14,746 nt of DNA from JAVBNW01 sp031551255 (GCA_031551255.1 JAVBNW010000134.1:1-14746), one strand, 5' to 3'. Positions 6,697-13,416 are shown, counted from the first letter of the stretch. Numbers and translations are program-made. The notes: generated by a model from the sequence alone, not told the origin.

Positions 6697-7563
6697 TTAT
6701 TCGTCGACGCCGCCGAGCGCGGCATAGATGCGTTCGAGATCCTCCTGCGTGTAATAGTGAATCGTAATCCGGCCGCGCGCCGCATCTCCTTCGACCGTCA
6801 CCTTGGTGCCAAATGTACGGCGCGCCGCTTCTTCTACCGCACGTACGCTTTCATCGGGAACGGTCGGCAGCTTTTCGGGTAATTCTATGGCCTTGATGGA
6901 TGTGCGGCGCACAGCGTCCTCTGTCTGGCGAACGGTCATGCCGCGTTCCAGCACGGCCATGGCCATCTGCTCCTGTTCGCGCTCCGTACCGAGTCCGGCG
7001 ATCGCGCGCGCGTGGCCTTCGGTAAGCTCTCCAAGCCTGAGCATTGTCAGCACCGACTCCGGCAGCGCCAGCAGCCTTAGCAGGTTGGCAATGGCCGGGC
7101 GGCTACGACCCAACCGCTTCGCGGCGGCCTCTTGTGTAAGGCCGCATTCTTCCATGAGCGTGCGAATGCCGAGCGCCTCTTCGACGGGATTCAAATCCTG
7201 ACGCTGCAGGTTTTCGATCAGGGCGACTTCCATGCGCCGAACGCGGTCAAAATCTCTGACGAGCGCCGGGATCGTCTTGAGCCCCGCGATCCTCGCCGCG
7301 CGCCAACGTCTCTCGCCGGCGATGATGGTAAAGCGCGGCCCCGTTTGATATACCGTGATCGGCTGGATGACGCCCACCGCGGCGATCGAATCTGCAAGCC
7401 GTTCCAGTTCTTCCTGCTCAAAGCGCTTGCGAGGCTGCTCGCGGTTCGGGTCGATATCGGCAAGAGGAATCTCTCGCACGATGTTCTCCTCCGCCTTGGT
7501 CTCCAGGCCGATGTCTCCAAACAGCGCGTCGATGCCCTTGCCAAGCGCGCGCTTGTTGCTCAT
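6697..7563 (-). CDS. parB: chromosome partitioning protein ParB (Spo0J)
   Basis: A 288-residue ParB. Order of parts: an N-terminal ParA-stimulating segment with basic residues and GKGIDALFGD (8-17), the CTP-binding ParB/Srx core with GERRWRAAR (83-91) and ENLQRQDLNPVEEA (117-130), a helix-turn-helix TQEAAAKRLGRSRPAIAN (143-160), and a C-terminal dimerisation domain (about 240-288). At the four positions known to separate ParB from Noc specificity it has Arg155, Leu161, Ala166 and Gly183, the ParB pattern, so it should bind the parS sites at 8515-8555 and slide along DNA as a CTP clamp. The ATG at 7563 has GGGAGG seven bases upstream and overlaps the parA stop (ATGA). An upstream in-frame start would lie inside parA and lacks a ribosome binding site. 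Confidence 0.96.
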   Translation of the reverse strand: MSNKRALGKGIDALFGDIGLETKAEENIVREIPLADIDPNREQPRKRFEQEELERLADSIAAVGVIQPITVYQTGPRFTIIAGERRWRAARIAGLKTIPALVRDFDRVRRMEVALIENLQRQDLNPVEEALGIRTLMEECGLTQEAAAKRLGRSRPAIANLLRLLALPESVLTMLRLGELTEGHARAIAGLGTEREQEQMAMAVLERGMTVRQTEDAVRRTSIKAIELPEKLPTVPDESVRAVEEAARRTFGTKVTVEGDAARGRITIHYYTQEDLERIYAALGGVDE

Positions 7564-8336
7564 GATGCCACCTCCCGGTTCCATTTCAAAAACTCTTCCG
7601 CCAGCGCGCGGTACGCCTCTGCCCCTGCAGAGCGCGCGTCGTACAGGTGAATGGGCCTTCCATGGCTCGGAGCCTCACTCAGGCGTACGTTGCGCGGGAT
7701 GATCGAAGAATATACCTTGGCTTTAAAAAATTTGCGCACCTCCTCCACGACCTGCACGCCCAAATTTGTACGACCATCCAGCATGGTGAGCACAACCCCT
7801 TCGATTTCAAGCGCAGGATTCAACCGCTTTTTCACGAGCCGCACCGTGTTCATCAGCTGCGAAAGGCCTTCCAACGCGTAATATTCGCATTGGATCGGCA
7901 CAAGTACGCTGTCGGCGGCCGTCAGCGCATTGAGCGTCAAAAGACCAAGCGAAGGCGGGCAATCGATGAAGATATAATCATAGCTATCCTTGATGATATC
8001 CAACTGCCGCTTCAGCACATGCTCGCGAGCCAGCGTCGAAACCAACTCAATTTCCGCGCCGGCCAATTGTATGTTCGAAGGCATCACGAAGCAGCGCTCC
8101 ACTTCGGTCACCTCAATCGCCTGTTCGGGCGGCAAGTCGTTTACCATAACATCGTACACCGAATGACTTACCGTTTCTTTGGCAATACCGGAGCCACTGG
8201 TCGCATTGCCTTGTGGGTCGATATCGATCAATAGCGTCTTCTGCCCTGCCGCGGCGACGCTGGCCGAGAGGTTGACGGCGGTCGTCGTCTTCCCTACCCC
8301 GCCCTTTTGATTGGCAATTGCGATTATTTTGGACAA
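7560..8336 (-). CDS. parA: chromosome partitioning ATPase ParA (Soj)
   Basis: A 258-residue ParA-type ATPase. The deviant Walker A KGGVGKTTTA lies at about residues 11-20 (signature Lys before GG), Walker A' LLIDIDPQGNATSG near 39-52, and the Walker B-type motif DYIFIDCPPSLGLLTLNAL near 110-130; the total length fits Soj, without the N-terminal HTH of plasmid ParAs. It binds nonspecific DNA as an ATP dimer, is stimulated by ParB, and in Bacillus also regulates DnaA. The start is chosen as TTG at 8336, giving MSKIIAIANQKGG, because AGGAAG lies seven bases upstream; a longer frame with an ATG at 8369 has no ribosome binding site and adds residues not usual for the family. It is the first gene of a five-gene run and overlaps parB by ATGA. 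Confidence 0.96.
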   Translation of the reverse strand: MSKIIAIANQKGGVGKTTTAVNLSASVAAAGQKTLLIDIDPQGNATSGSGIAKETVSHSVYDVMVNDLPPEQAIEVTEVERCFVMPSNIQLAGAEIELVSTLAREHVLKRQLDIIKDSYDYIFIDCPPSLGLLTLNALTAADSVLVPIQCEYYALEGLSQLMNTVRLVKKRLNPALEIEGVVLTMLDGRTNLGVQVVEEVRKFFKAKVYSSIIPRNVRLSEAPSHGRPIHLYDARSAGAEAYRALAEEFLKWNREVAS

Positions 8337-8364
8337 TCCATCACTTCCTAGTTGTTCGCTACAG

Positions 8365-8382
8365 AGCATGCATATACATGCT
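8365..8382. promoter_or_regulatory. palindrome in the parA leader
   Basis: AGCATG and CATGCT flank a six-base centre in the untranslated leader of parA, between the promoter and the ribosome binding site. It could be an operator or an RNA hairpin. No known regulator is assigned. Confidence 0.3.
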
Positions 8383-8413
8383 GCAAGCGCATATACTTTT
8401 GCATGTCCTTATC

Positions 8414-8442
8414 ATTATACCGGATTCCATCGCTCTTGAGAA
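8414..8442 (-). promoter_or_regulatory. candidate sigma-A promoter of the parAB operon
   Basis: Minus-strand -10 TATAAT (8414-8419, perfect) and -35 TTCTCA (8437-8442, 4/6) with exactly 17 bp between. It begins right after the noc terminator T-tract, so parA has its own start signal, with a leader of roughly 70 bases. Confidence 0.65.
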
Positions 8443-8443
8443 G

Positions 8444-8475
8444 AAAAAAGGCCCGCTTGTTTGTTAACAAGCGGG
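8444..8475 (-). terminator. rho-independent terminator of noc
   Basis: A perfect 10-bp stem CCCGCTTGTT / AACAAGCGGG with a four-base loop, followed on the minus strand by GCC and six Ts (8444-8449). It lies about 100 bp past the noc stop and separates the noc transcript from parAB. Confidence 0.85.
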
Positions 8476-8514
8476 TTAGTGAAGAGGGATACCGCCGCCT
8501 TCACAAGCGGCGAT

Positions 8515-8530
8515 TGTTTCACGTGAAACG
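8515..8530. promoter_or_regulatory. parS: parS site, 15/16 match
   Basis: TGTTTCACGTGAAACG matches the bacterial parS consensus TGTTTCACGTGAAACA except for the last base. It is one of two copies 25 bp apart in the noc 3' untranslated region. It is the loading site for ParB-CTP. Confidence 0.93.
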
Positions 8531-8539
8531 CGGGGGGGC

Positions 8540-8555
8540 TGTTTCACGTGAAACA
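8540..8555. promoter_or_regulatory. parS: parS site, perfect match
   Basis: TGTTTCACGTGAAACA, a perfect 16-bp parS palindrome, lies 19 bp beyond the noc stop codon, with ten bases (mostly G) between it and the first copy. Confidence 0.97.
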
Positions 8556-8573
8556 AACTGAAAACAAATAGGT

Positions 8574-9404
8574 CTACTGCTTAGGAATAAAAATAACCAC
8601 CTCAAGCCCATCATCCGTCTCACGCCGTTCATACTTTGGCGCAAGGCCGGCTGTCTGCATTTGCGTCACTACCGACTTAATAGAATTGATAAACAGCCGG
8701 GCGTCGCGCACAAAAGCCGATACCTTTTTACGCTCGGCATGATCCTCCTCTATGCCATACAAATGGTTGAGCGTCCTCTCGATCAAGTCTTCCGTCTTTT
8801 TAACATTCAGGCCCTGTTCTGCAATTTGTTTCGCAATTTTCAGCTGCATAGACTCATCGTGCAAACGCAGTAACGCGCGCGCATGGCGTTCCGTAAGCGC
8901 GTACTGGTAAAGAATTCTCTTTACCTGTGCAGGCAAACGCAGGATGCGCATTTTGTTCGCGATCGTAGATTGGCTTTTGCCAAGGCGCCTTGCAAGCTCG
9001 TCCTGCGAAAGATTGTGGTCGCGGATCAGATTCTGGTAGCCCTCCGCCTCCTCCATATAATGAAGGTTTTCCCTTTGCAGATTTTCGATCATAGCAATCA
9101 CCGCAGAATCCTGTTCGTAAGCGCTAAATACGATCGCATCGATATGCGTCCATCCTGCCATGCGACAGGCGCGCAAACGCCGCTCTCCCGCAATGAGCTC
9201 AAAATGACCTCCGCGCACGCGCCGCACGCTAATCGGCTGGAGCAAGCCGTATTGTTTGATGGATTGACACAGTTCTTCGAGGGCTTCGTTAGTGAAGGTA
9301 CGTCGCGGTTGATATGGGTTGGGTACGATCTCGTCCAGCGGTATCGTCATAACTTCCCGCTCACTTGCCCGCGCGCCATGTCTACGCATGGTCATTTGTA
9401 ACAT
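8574..9404 (-). CDS. noc: nucleoid occlusion protein Noc (ParB paralogue)
   Basis: A 276-residue ParB-family protein. CTP-pocket motifs GERRLRACR (73-81) and ENLQRENLHYMEEA (107-120), HTH SQDELARRLGKSQSTIANK (133-151). At the four positions that distinguish Noc from ParB it carries Gln145, Lys151, Arg156 and Arg173 (Noc pattern Q-K-K/R-R), so it should bind Noc sites rather than parS. GKSQSTIANKMRIL closely resembles Bacillus Noc. The ATG at 9404 has GGAGG eight bases upstream; the open frame extends to 9479 but without a ribosome binding site. Compared with Bacillus Noc (283 residues), the FSRFFGL-type membrane-targeting start is missing; MLQMTMRRHGAR could be a weak amphipathic helix. The upstream 213 bp are AT-rich and purine-rich on this strand with no confident promoter. 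Noc normally prevents Z-ring assembly over the chromosome. Confidence 0.92.
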   Translation of the reverse strand: MLQMTMRRHGARASEREVMTIPLDEIVPNPYQPRRTFTNEALEELCQSIKQYGLLQPISVRRVRGGHFELIAGERRLRACRMAGWTHIDAIVFSAYEQDSAVIAMIENLQRENLHYMEEAEGYQNLIRDHNLSQDELARRLGKSQSTIANKMRILRLPAQVKRILYQYALTERHARALLRLHDESMQLKIAKQIAEQGLNVKKTEDLIERTLNHLYGIEEDHAERKKVSAFVRDARLFINSIKSVVTQMQTAGLAPKYERRETDDGLEVVIFIPKQ

Positions 9405-9617
9405 TTGGGTCCCCTCCCACTCGCGCAACAAAATGGATTGCACATTTTCTGTTATATAAATTTCTGTACAATCCTTCATTTCCCTTCTAAATATTCCATT
9501 TTCCGTCGAAAAACCGTTCTACATTATTTTCTCTCTTTATATCTCCCTATTTCTCTTTATTTCGCCATGTTTCGCATTATGTGACAGAATATTCGTTCAA
9601 TTCGCGCGTTTCGACAG

Positions 9618-10262
9618 TCAGCGCGTGCGCTCGGCGGCAATCAGACACAGCTTTCTGTCGAAATCCGGTAGGTCATACGCCGTCGGCTTCAGCAGGCGGG
9701 CACCGATGGATGAGCATGCGCGCGCCGCCTCTTGCATCTCTGCCGCAGCGCCCGGCCCCTTCCACATCAGGGCGAGACCACTAGGCCTAAGCAACGGTAC
9801 GAGCAAACGGCACAGCGCGGGAAGGGCTGCAACGGCGCGCGCGCACACTACATCGTAGCGCGATGGGAGATCCTCCGCGCGCGCATGAACCGTGCGTATG
9901 TTGGAAACGCCAAGCCCGGCAAGCGCGGTTTCGATAAAAACAAGACGCTTCTTGCGCGCATCGAGCAACGTTACCGACAAATCGGGGCGGGCCATCGCCA
10001 AAGGAACGCCCGGGAAACCGGCTCCCGTTCCTACATCCAACAAAGAGGCACCCTGTGGAATCATCTGCTTACCATAGATAAGCGGAGCGAAAGAATCGAG
10101 AAAATGCGCCGCACAGGCCTCATCGGGATCCGTAATGCGGGTAAGATTCAGCGTTTGGTTGGCAACAAGCAGTCGATCCCAGTAAGCGCCCATCATCTCC
10201 GCAGCGCCTGGCGGTAGAGAGATCCCCATAGCGGCTACGCCGCGTTCAATGCGTTGTTTCAT
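9618..10262 (-). CDS. rsmG: 16S rRNA (guanine(527)-N7)-methyltransferase RsmG (GidB)
   Basis: A 214-residue class I SAM-dependent methyltransferase that methylates N7 of G527 in the 16S rRNA 530 loop; loss of function in other bacteria gives low-level streptomycin resistance. Visible are the early NQTLNLTRITDPDEACAAHF (35-54), a family hallmark (NLT-I..-E....H..DS), the SAM-binding LLDVGTGAGFPG (74-85), LLDARKKRLVFI (99-110), which carries the acidic SAM ribose contact, and CARAVAALPAL. The ATG at 10262 has GAGAGGG six bases upstream; the frame could also open at a TTG at 10277, within the T-tract of a hairpin, which is unlikely. It precedes noc by about 210 bp, the common Bacillota order. 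The mnmG gene usually found before it is absent; an acetyltransferase takes its place. Confidence 0.96.
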   Translation of the reverse strand: MKQRIERGVAAMGISLPPGAAEMMGAYWDRLLVANQTLNLTRITDPDEACAAHFLDSFAPLIYGKQMIPQGASLLDVGTGAGFPGVPLAMARPDLSVTLLDARKKRLVFIETALAGLGVSNIRTVHARAEDLPSRYDVVCARAVAALPALCRLLVPLLRPSGLALMWKGPGAAAEMQEAARACSSIGARLLKPTAYDLPDFDRKLCLIAAERTR

Positions 10263-10275
10263 TTTATACCCTCTC

Positions 10276-10316
10276 AAAAATAGCGCGCGGGTTATCGCGA
10301 ATTAACCCGCGCGCTA
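10276..10316 (-). terminator. strong hairpin plus T-tract directly ahead of rsmG
   Basis: A perfect 14-bp stem TAGCGCGCGGGTTA / TAACCCGCGCGCTA with an eight-base loop, followed on the minus strand by five Ts and then at once by the rsmG ribosome binding site. It reads as the terminator of the acetyltransferase gene (stop 44 bp before). Because no promoter fits between it and rsmG, it may also act as an attenuator (inference). Confidence 0.8.
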
Positions 10317-10359
10317 AAGCTTCTTTCGGCTGCATGAAATACAGAATGACAGGCGATCC

Positions 10360-10950
10360 TTAGCCTTCGCGTTTCCGCATGGGCGCGTCTTTTCTAAGCA
10401 TCGCATATAAATCTACGGTAACATACTCTCCCTTGCTAAACAGCCGCTCGCGCAACGTGCCCTCCCTGTGCATACCCGCCTTCTCCATAACTCTGCCGGA
10501 CGCCGGATTGCGGATATCGTGCTGCGCCTCAATGCGATTGAGGCCCAGTTGCACAAATCCGTATTCCAACACGCGGGTAAGAGCCTCTGTTGCCAGCCCT
10601 TGGTTCCAAAATGCTCGCCCAAGCGAATAACCTACCTCGGCGGTCATGTGATCTCGGTTGATCCATGCAAAGCCGATGGTGCCTACCAGTCGCTGTTCGG
10701 ATACCAATTCGATCCCCCACGGCGAAGGGCGGTCACTCCGGTAGTTGCGTTGGATGCCGCGGATGAATTCCCGCGAATCGGCCGGCGAGCGATGCGTGTG
10801 CCACATCACATAGCGCGAAACATTAGGGTCGCTGGAAATATCAAATATATCTCTCGCATCCCGCATGGCAACGCGGCGCAGTAACAGGCGCTCCGTCGCA
10901 AGTTCCGGCAGCGATGCGAAAAAATTATCGCGAAAAAACAGTTCCGGCAC
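10360..10950 (-). CDS. GNAT family N-acetyltransferase (RimJ/RimL-like)
   Basis: A GNAT acetyltransferase of up to 196 residues. TERLLLRRVAMRDARDIF (19-36) is the typical RimJ/RimL opening; VGTIGFAWI (89-97) and AEVGYSLGRAFWNQGLATEAL (from 104, given in parts) form beta4 and the acetyl-CoA pyrophosphate loop (R-xxWNQGLA, 112-120); NPASGRVMEKAGMHREG (148-164) is the usual helix and Asn site near the C-terminus. The substrate could be a ribosomal protein N-terminus or a small amine and is not predictable. Start problem: the first GTG (10950) shares a base with the AGGAGG ribosome binding site and so is badly placed; the codon correctly spaced behind it (eight bases) is a CTG at 10941, and no ATG, GTG or TTG follows until Met28. 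It ends just before the hairpin that precedes rsmG. Confidence 0.88.
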   Translation of the reverse strand: MPELFFRDNFFASLPELATERLLLRRVAMRDARDIFDISSDPNVSRYVMWHTHRSPADSREFIRGIQRNYRSDRPSPWGIELVSEQRLVGTIGFAWINRDHMTAEVGYSLGRAFWNQGLATEALTRVLEYGFVQLGLNRIEAQHDIRNPASGRVMEKAGMHREGTLRERLFSKGEYVTVDLYAMLRKDAPMRKREG

Positions 10951-11179
10951 CTCCTAGGATGGATCCTGTGCGGCAAATGACGACGGCAAATAGCGGTGCG
11001 GACGCACAATCGGTTTAGCCCCCCGGAAAGAAAGCGCAATAGAGCGCAAAGCTCGGTGTCTTGGCGGGGTATCCACCCCCATTTTATCACCGGCGGCTCG
11101 CATACGCAACGCGCGACCTCACGAACATGGTCGAGACGACATACGATACATAGACCATCCAACGTAAGGAGGCTGTTTC
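10951..11179. other. divergent intergenic region, acetyltransferase / ABC operon
   Basis: About 230 bp between oppositely transcribed genes, so it must hold promoters for both, yet no convincing -35/-10 pair was found. It contains a direct repeat CGGCAAAT at 10971-10978 and 10984-10991, and AGCGCAA twice about ten bp apart near 11034-11050; these could be regulator sites. No TPP or other riboswitch consensus is apparent. Confidence 0.4.
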
Positions 11180-11944
11180 ATGGTCCTTCCCCTGATACAT
11201 TATGATGACATCGTCATGCGCTATCATGCGCTTTCCGGCGAAACGCCGGTACTTAATCATTTTTCCATGCAGGTGGAACCAGGCGAATTTATTGCGATCA
11301 TCGGCCCGAGCGGCTGTGGGAAATCGACATTGCTATCCCTGGCCGCAGGTCTGATTCATCCCGATGAGGGTCGGGTAATGCACAAGGGCATAGAAATTAC
11401 TTCGCCGCCCAACGACATGGGCTACATGCTTCAGCGCGATCATCTATTTCCCTGGCTAACGATACGCGAAAATGCACGCATCGGGCTACGGGTACGTAAA
11501 GACGCCTCCGAAGACTCGCTCCAGCGGGTGGACGCGCTTTTGCAATCCACAGGCCTGTGGGATTTTCGAGACCGTTTCCCCGCCCAGCTCTCCGGCGGCA
11601 TGCGTCAGCGGGCGGCATTGGTGCGCACGCTGGCGGTTAAGCCCGAATTTCTTTTGCTCGATGAACCCTTTTCCGCCCTGGACTCGCAGACCCGCGTGAA
11701 AATTTCGGATGAAGTGAAACAGACGATCGTGGAGCACGGCTGCACCGCGCTGCTCGTAACGCACGATATCTCGGAAGCTGTTTCGATGGCCACCCGGGTT
11801 GTGGTTCTGAGCCGCCGTCCGGCAGCCATCAAATCCGAGCATAAAATTGAGATCGATGGCTTGCCGCTGGAGCGGCGAGAAGACCCTCTATTCAAAGAAT
11901 ACTTTAATCTTTTGTGGAAGGAGCTGGACGTTCATGTCGCATGA
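11180..11944 (+). CDS. ABC transporter ATP-binding protein (nitrate/sulfonate/taurine type)
   Basis: A 254-residue ATPase of an importer. Walker A GPSGCGKST (42-50), Q-loop Gln85 (GYMLQRDHLFPW, with the DHLFPW wording usual for SsuB/TauB/NrtD-type subunits), signature LSGGMRQ (137-143), Walker B FLLLDEP (157-163), D-loop SALD, H-loop His195 (VTHDISEA). The start ATG has AAGGAGG seven bases upstream. The 3' end overlaps the permease gene by 11 bases. The subfamily imports sulfonates, taurine, nitrate, thiamine precursors or riboflavin; which one cannot be told here because the binding protein that gives specificity is absent. Confidence 0.93.
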   Translation: MVLPLIHYDDIVMRYHALSGETPVLNHFSMQVEPGEFIAIIGPSGCGKSTLLSLAAGLIHPDEGRVMHKGIEITSPPNDMGYMLQRDHLFPWLTIRENARIGLRVRKDASEDSLQRVDALLQSTGLWDFRDRFPAQLSGGMRQRAALVRTLAVKPEFLLLDEPFSALDSQTRVKISDEVKQTIVEHGCTALLVTHDISEAVSMATRVVVLSRRPAAIKSEHKIEIDGLPLERREDPLFKEYFNLLWKELDVHVA

Positions 11945-12761
11945 GGTCATCCCTGCCACCCTTTATTCTCCCTCCCAACAGGCGTATCTAAGTGCGCGCG
12001 CCAGGCGGGAAAGGCTGATCCGCATTGCGCAGTTCGGCTTGCTGCTTGCCTTTTTGTTGCTATGGGAAGTTGCCGCCCGGCTGCGGTGGATCGACTCGTT
12101 CTTGCTCTCGTCACCCTCGCGCATCGTTGTGACGCTATCCAACCTGATCGCCACCGGCGAACTATGGCTTCATTTGGGCACCACCTTGGTCGAAACCATG
12201 ATCGGCTTCGCGCTGGGCGCGGTAATGGGCATCGCCATCGCCATCGTGCTATGGTGGTTCCCCACGCTTAACCGCATACTCGATCCATATCTCGTTGTAA
12301 TCAATTCATTGCCAAAGATCGCTTTGGGGCCAGTGCTCATCGTGTGGATCGGCTCGGGAATGCCTGCCATCATCGCCATGGCGCTGTTGGTATCGGTCGT
12401 GGTCACATTGGTTACCGTGTTATCCGGCTTTCTGGAGATCGACAACGAAAAAAGCACCCTGCTCGAAGCCTTTGGCGCCAGCCGCGGACAAGTGCTGCGC
12501 ATGGTCATCCTGCCCGGTTCGGTGCCCGCGATTATCTCGGCACTAAAGCTAAACATCGGCATGAGCTGGGTTGGCGTCATCGTCGGAGAATTCCTGGTTT
12601 CCCGCGCGGGGCTTGGGTATCTTATCGTATATGGCGGGCAAGTGTTTAGGTTGGATCTCGTCATGGCCTCTACCGCTGTGTTGTGCGTGTTTGCGGGGCT
12701 AATGTACTTGGGCATTGCATCTTTGGAAAACGCAGTACGCAAAAAGCGGCAGGATGGATAA
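11934..12761 (+). CDS. ABC transporter permease (SsuC/TauC-like, BPD_transp_1)
   Basis: A 275-residue permease with about six membrane segments: residues about 27-45 (FGLLLAFLLLWEVAARL), 80-105, 112-130, 135-160, 195-220 and 238-258. The cytoplasmic EAA loop that docks on the ATPase is EAFGASRGQVLRMVILPGS (about 180-198), with the invariant Gly. The ATG at 11934 follows AAGGAG by ten bases and overlaps the ATPase gene, so the two are co-translated; the longer open frame upstream lies inside the ATPase gene. No periplasmic-type solute-binding lipoprotein follows: the next feature is a convergent terminator hairpin. Confidence 0.92.
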   Translation: MSHEVIPATLYSPSQQAYLSARARRERLIRIAQFGLLLAFLLLWEVAARLRWIDSFLLSSPSRIVVTLSNLIATGELWLHLGTTLVETMIGFALGAVMGIAIAIVLWWFPTLNRILDPYLVVINSLPKIALGPVLIVWIGSGMPAIIAMALLVSVVVTLVTVLSGFLEIDNEKSTLLEAFGASRGQVLRMVILPGSVPAIISALKLNIGMSWVGVIVGEFLVSRAGLGYLIVYGGQVFRLDLVMASTAVLCVFAGLMYLGIASLENAVRKKRQDG

Positions 12762-12825
12762 GGGGCTTTATGCGCTATTGCCTTCATATCGTACCACAAG
12801 GCGATAGCGGCGCACATAAGAAACG

Positions 12826-12858
12826 CAAGACGGCGGCATGATAGGTGCCACCGTCTTG
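12826..12858. terminator. bidirectional terminator-like hairpin between ABC operon and sigma gene
   Basis: A 13-bp stem with one mismatch: CAAGACGGCGGCA pairs with TGCCACCGTCTTG around a seven-base loop. It lies 65 bp past the permease stop and 51 bp past the sigma factor stop, so it probably serves both convergent transcripts. T-tracts are weak on both sides. Confidence 0.6.
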
Positions 12859-12909
12859 TCGTTGGCCATATCTACATAAAATCACAGCCGCGAGCACACA
12901 TTCGCCGAG

Positions 12910-13416
12910 CTATGTCTTATCCCCTTCATCTTGCCTCATCTTGCCAACGATCGTCTGCTTCATACGGTAGATCCTCTTGCGAAGCATCTCGTGGGAAAGA
13001 CCGTACATATCGGCAATTTCCTTCGTCGTTATGCCAAATACAACGTTGAGAAAAAAATATGTGCGCCAGGGCTCTTCCAAGGGTTCCACATATTTTTCCA
13101 TATCCATCCGCGTCGTAATATCGATTTCTCGATTGTCCATAGGGAGCAATGAAACATCCGGAATGAACGAAAGTTTCAATTTATCCTTTTTGTGCTTTAT
13201 GATCATATTTTTCGCTATCGTATAAATCCATACTTTTCGCGCACCATAGTGATTCAGCGAATGCCAAGACGAATATGCTGCGATATATGTATCATGGAAA
13301 ATATCCATGGTCTCATCGCAATAATTGGTAGCATAGGCAATAAATCGATATATGGCGTCATGATATTCCGCCCATACATCTTCAAATTTTTCTACATCCT
13401 TCTTTTTCATTTCCAT
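12910..13416 (-). CDS. sigma-70 family (ECF-type) RNA polymerase sigma factor
   Basis: A 168-residue small sigma factor. Region 2 is at about residues 10-78 (YHDAIYRFIAYATN, DIFHDTYIAAYSSW, KVWIYTIAKNMIIKHKK), where promoter -10 recognition and core binding occur. Region 4 is at about 112-160 with the helix-turn-helix TTKEIADMYGLSHEMLRKRIYRMK for the -35 element. Regions 1 and 3 are absent, as in ECF sigma factors. The start ATG has only a poor ribosome binding site (GAGGG about 14 bases upstream), suggesting low translation. Codons are AT-rich compared with the GC-rich genes to its left, hinting at a different origin. There is no anti-sigma factor beside it. Target genes unknown; its own promoter looks like an ordinary sigma-A one. 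Confidence 0.85.
   Translation of the reverse strand: MEMKKKDVEKFEDVWAEYHDAIYRFIAYATNYCDETMDIFHDTYIAAYSSWHSLNHYGARKVWIYTIAKNMIIKHKKDKLKLSFIPDVSLLPMDNREIDITTRMDMEKYVEPLEEPWRTYFFLNVVFGITTKEIADMYGLSHEMLRKRIYRMKQTIVGKMRQDEGDKT

Noticed and set aside
7185..7200. GATTCAAATC, resembling a tRNA T-arm
   Set aside because: Lies inside parB coding sequence with no acceptor or anticodon stems around it; no tRNA genes were found in the window.
10005..10020. CCCGGGAAAC inside rsmG, resembling half of a Noc binding site
   Set aside because: Only one side of the palindrome matches the known ATTTCCCGGGAAAT site, and it is within coding sequence.
10951..11179. Possible TPP or other riboswitch ahead of the ABC operon
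   Set aside because: Conserved riboswitch core sequences such as CTGAGA and the GATCTGG-type motif are not present.
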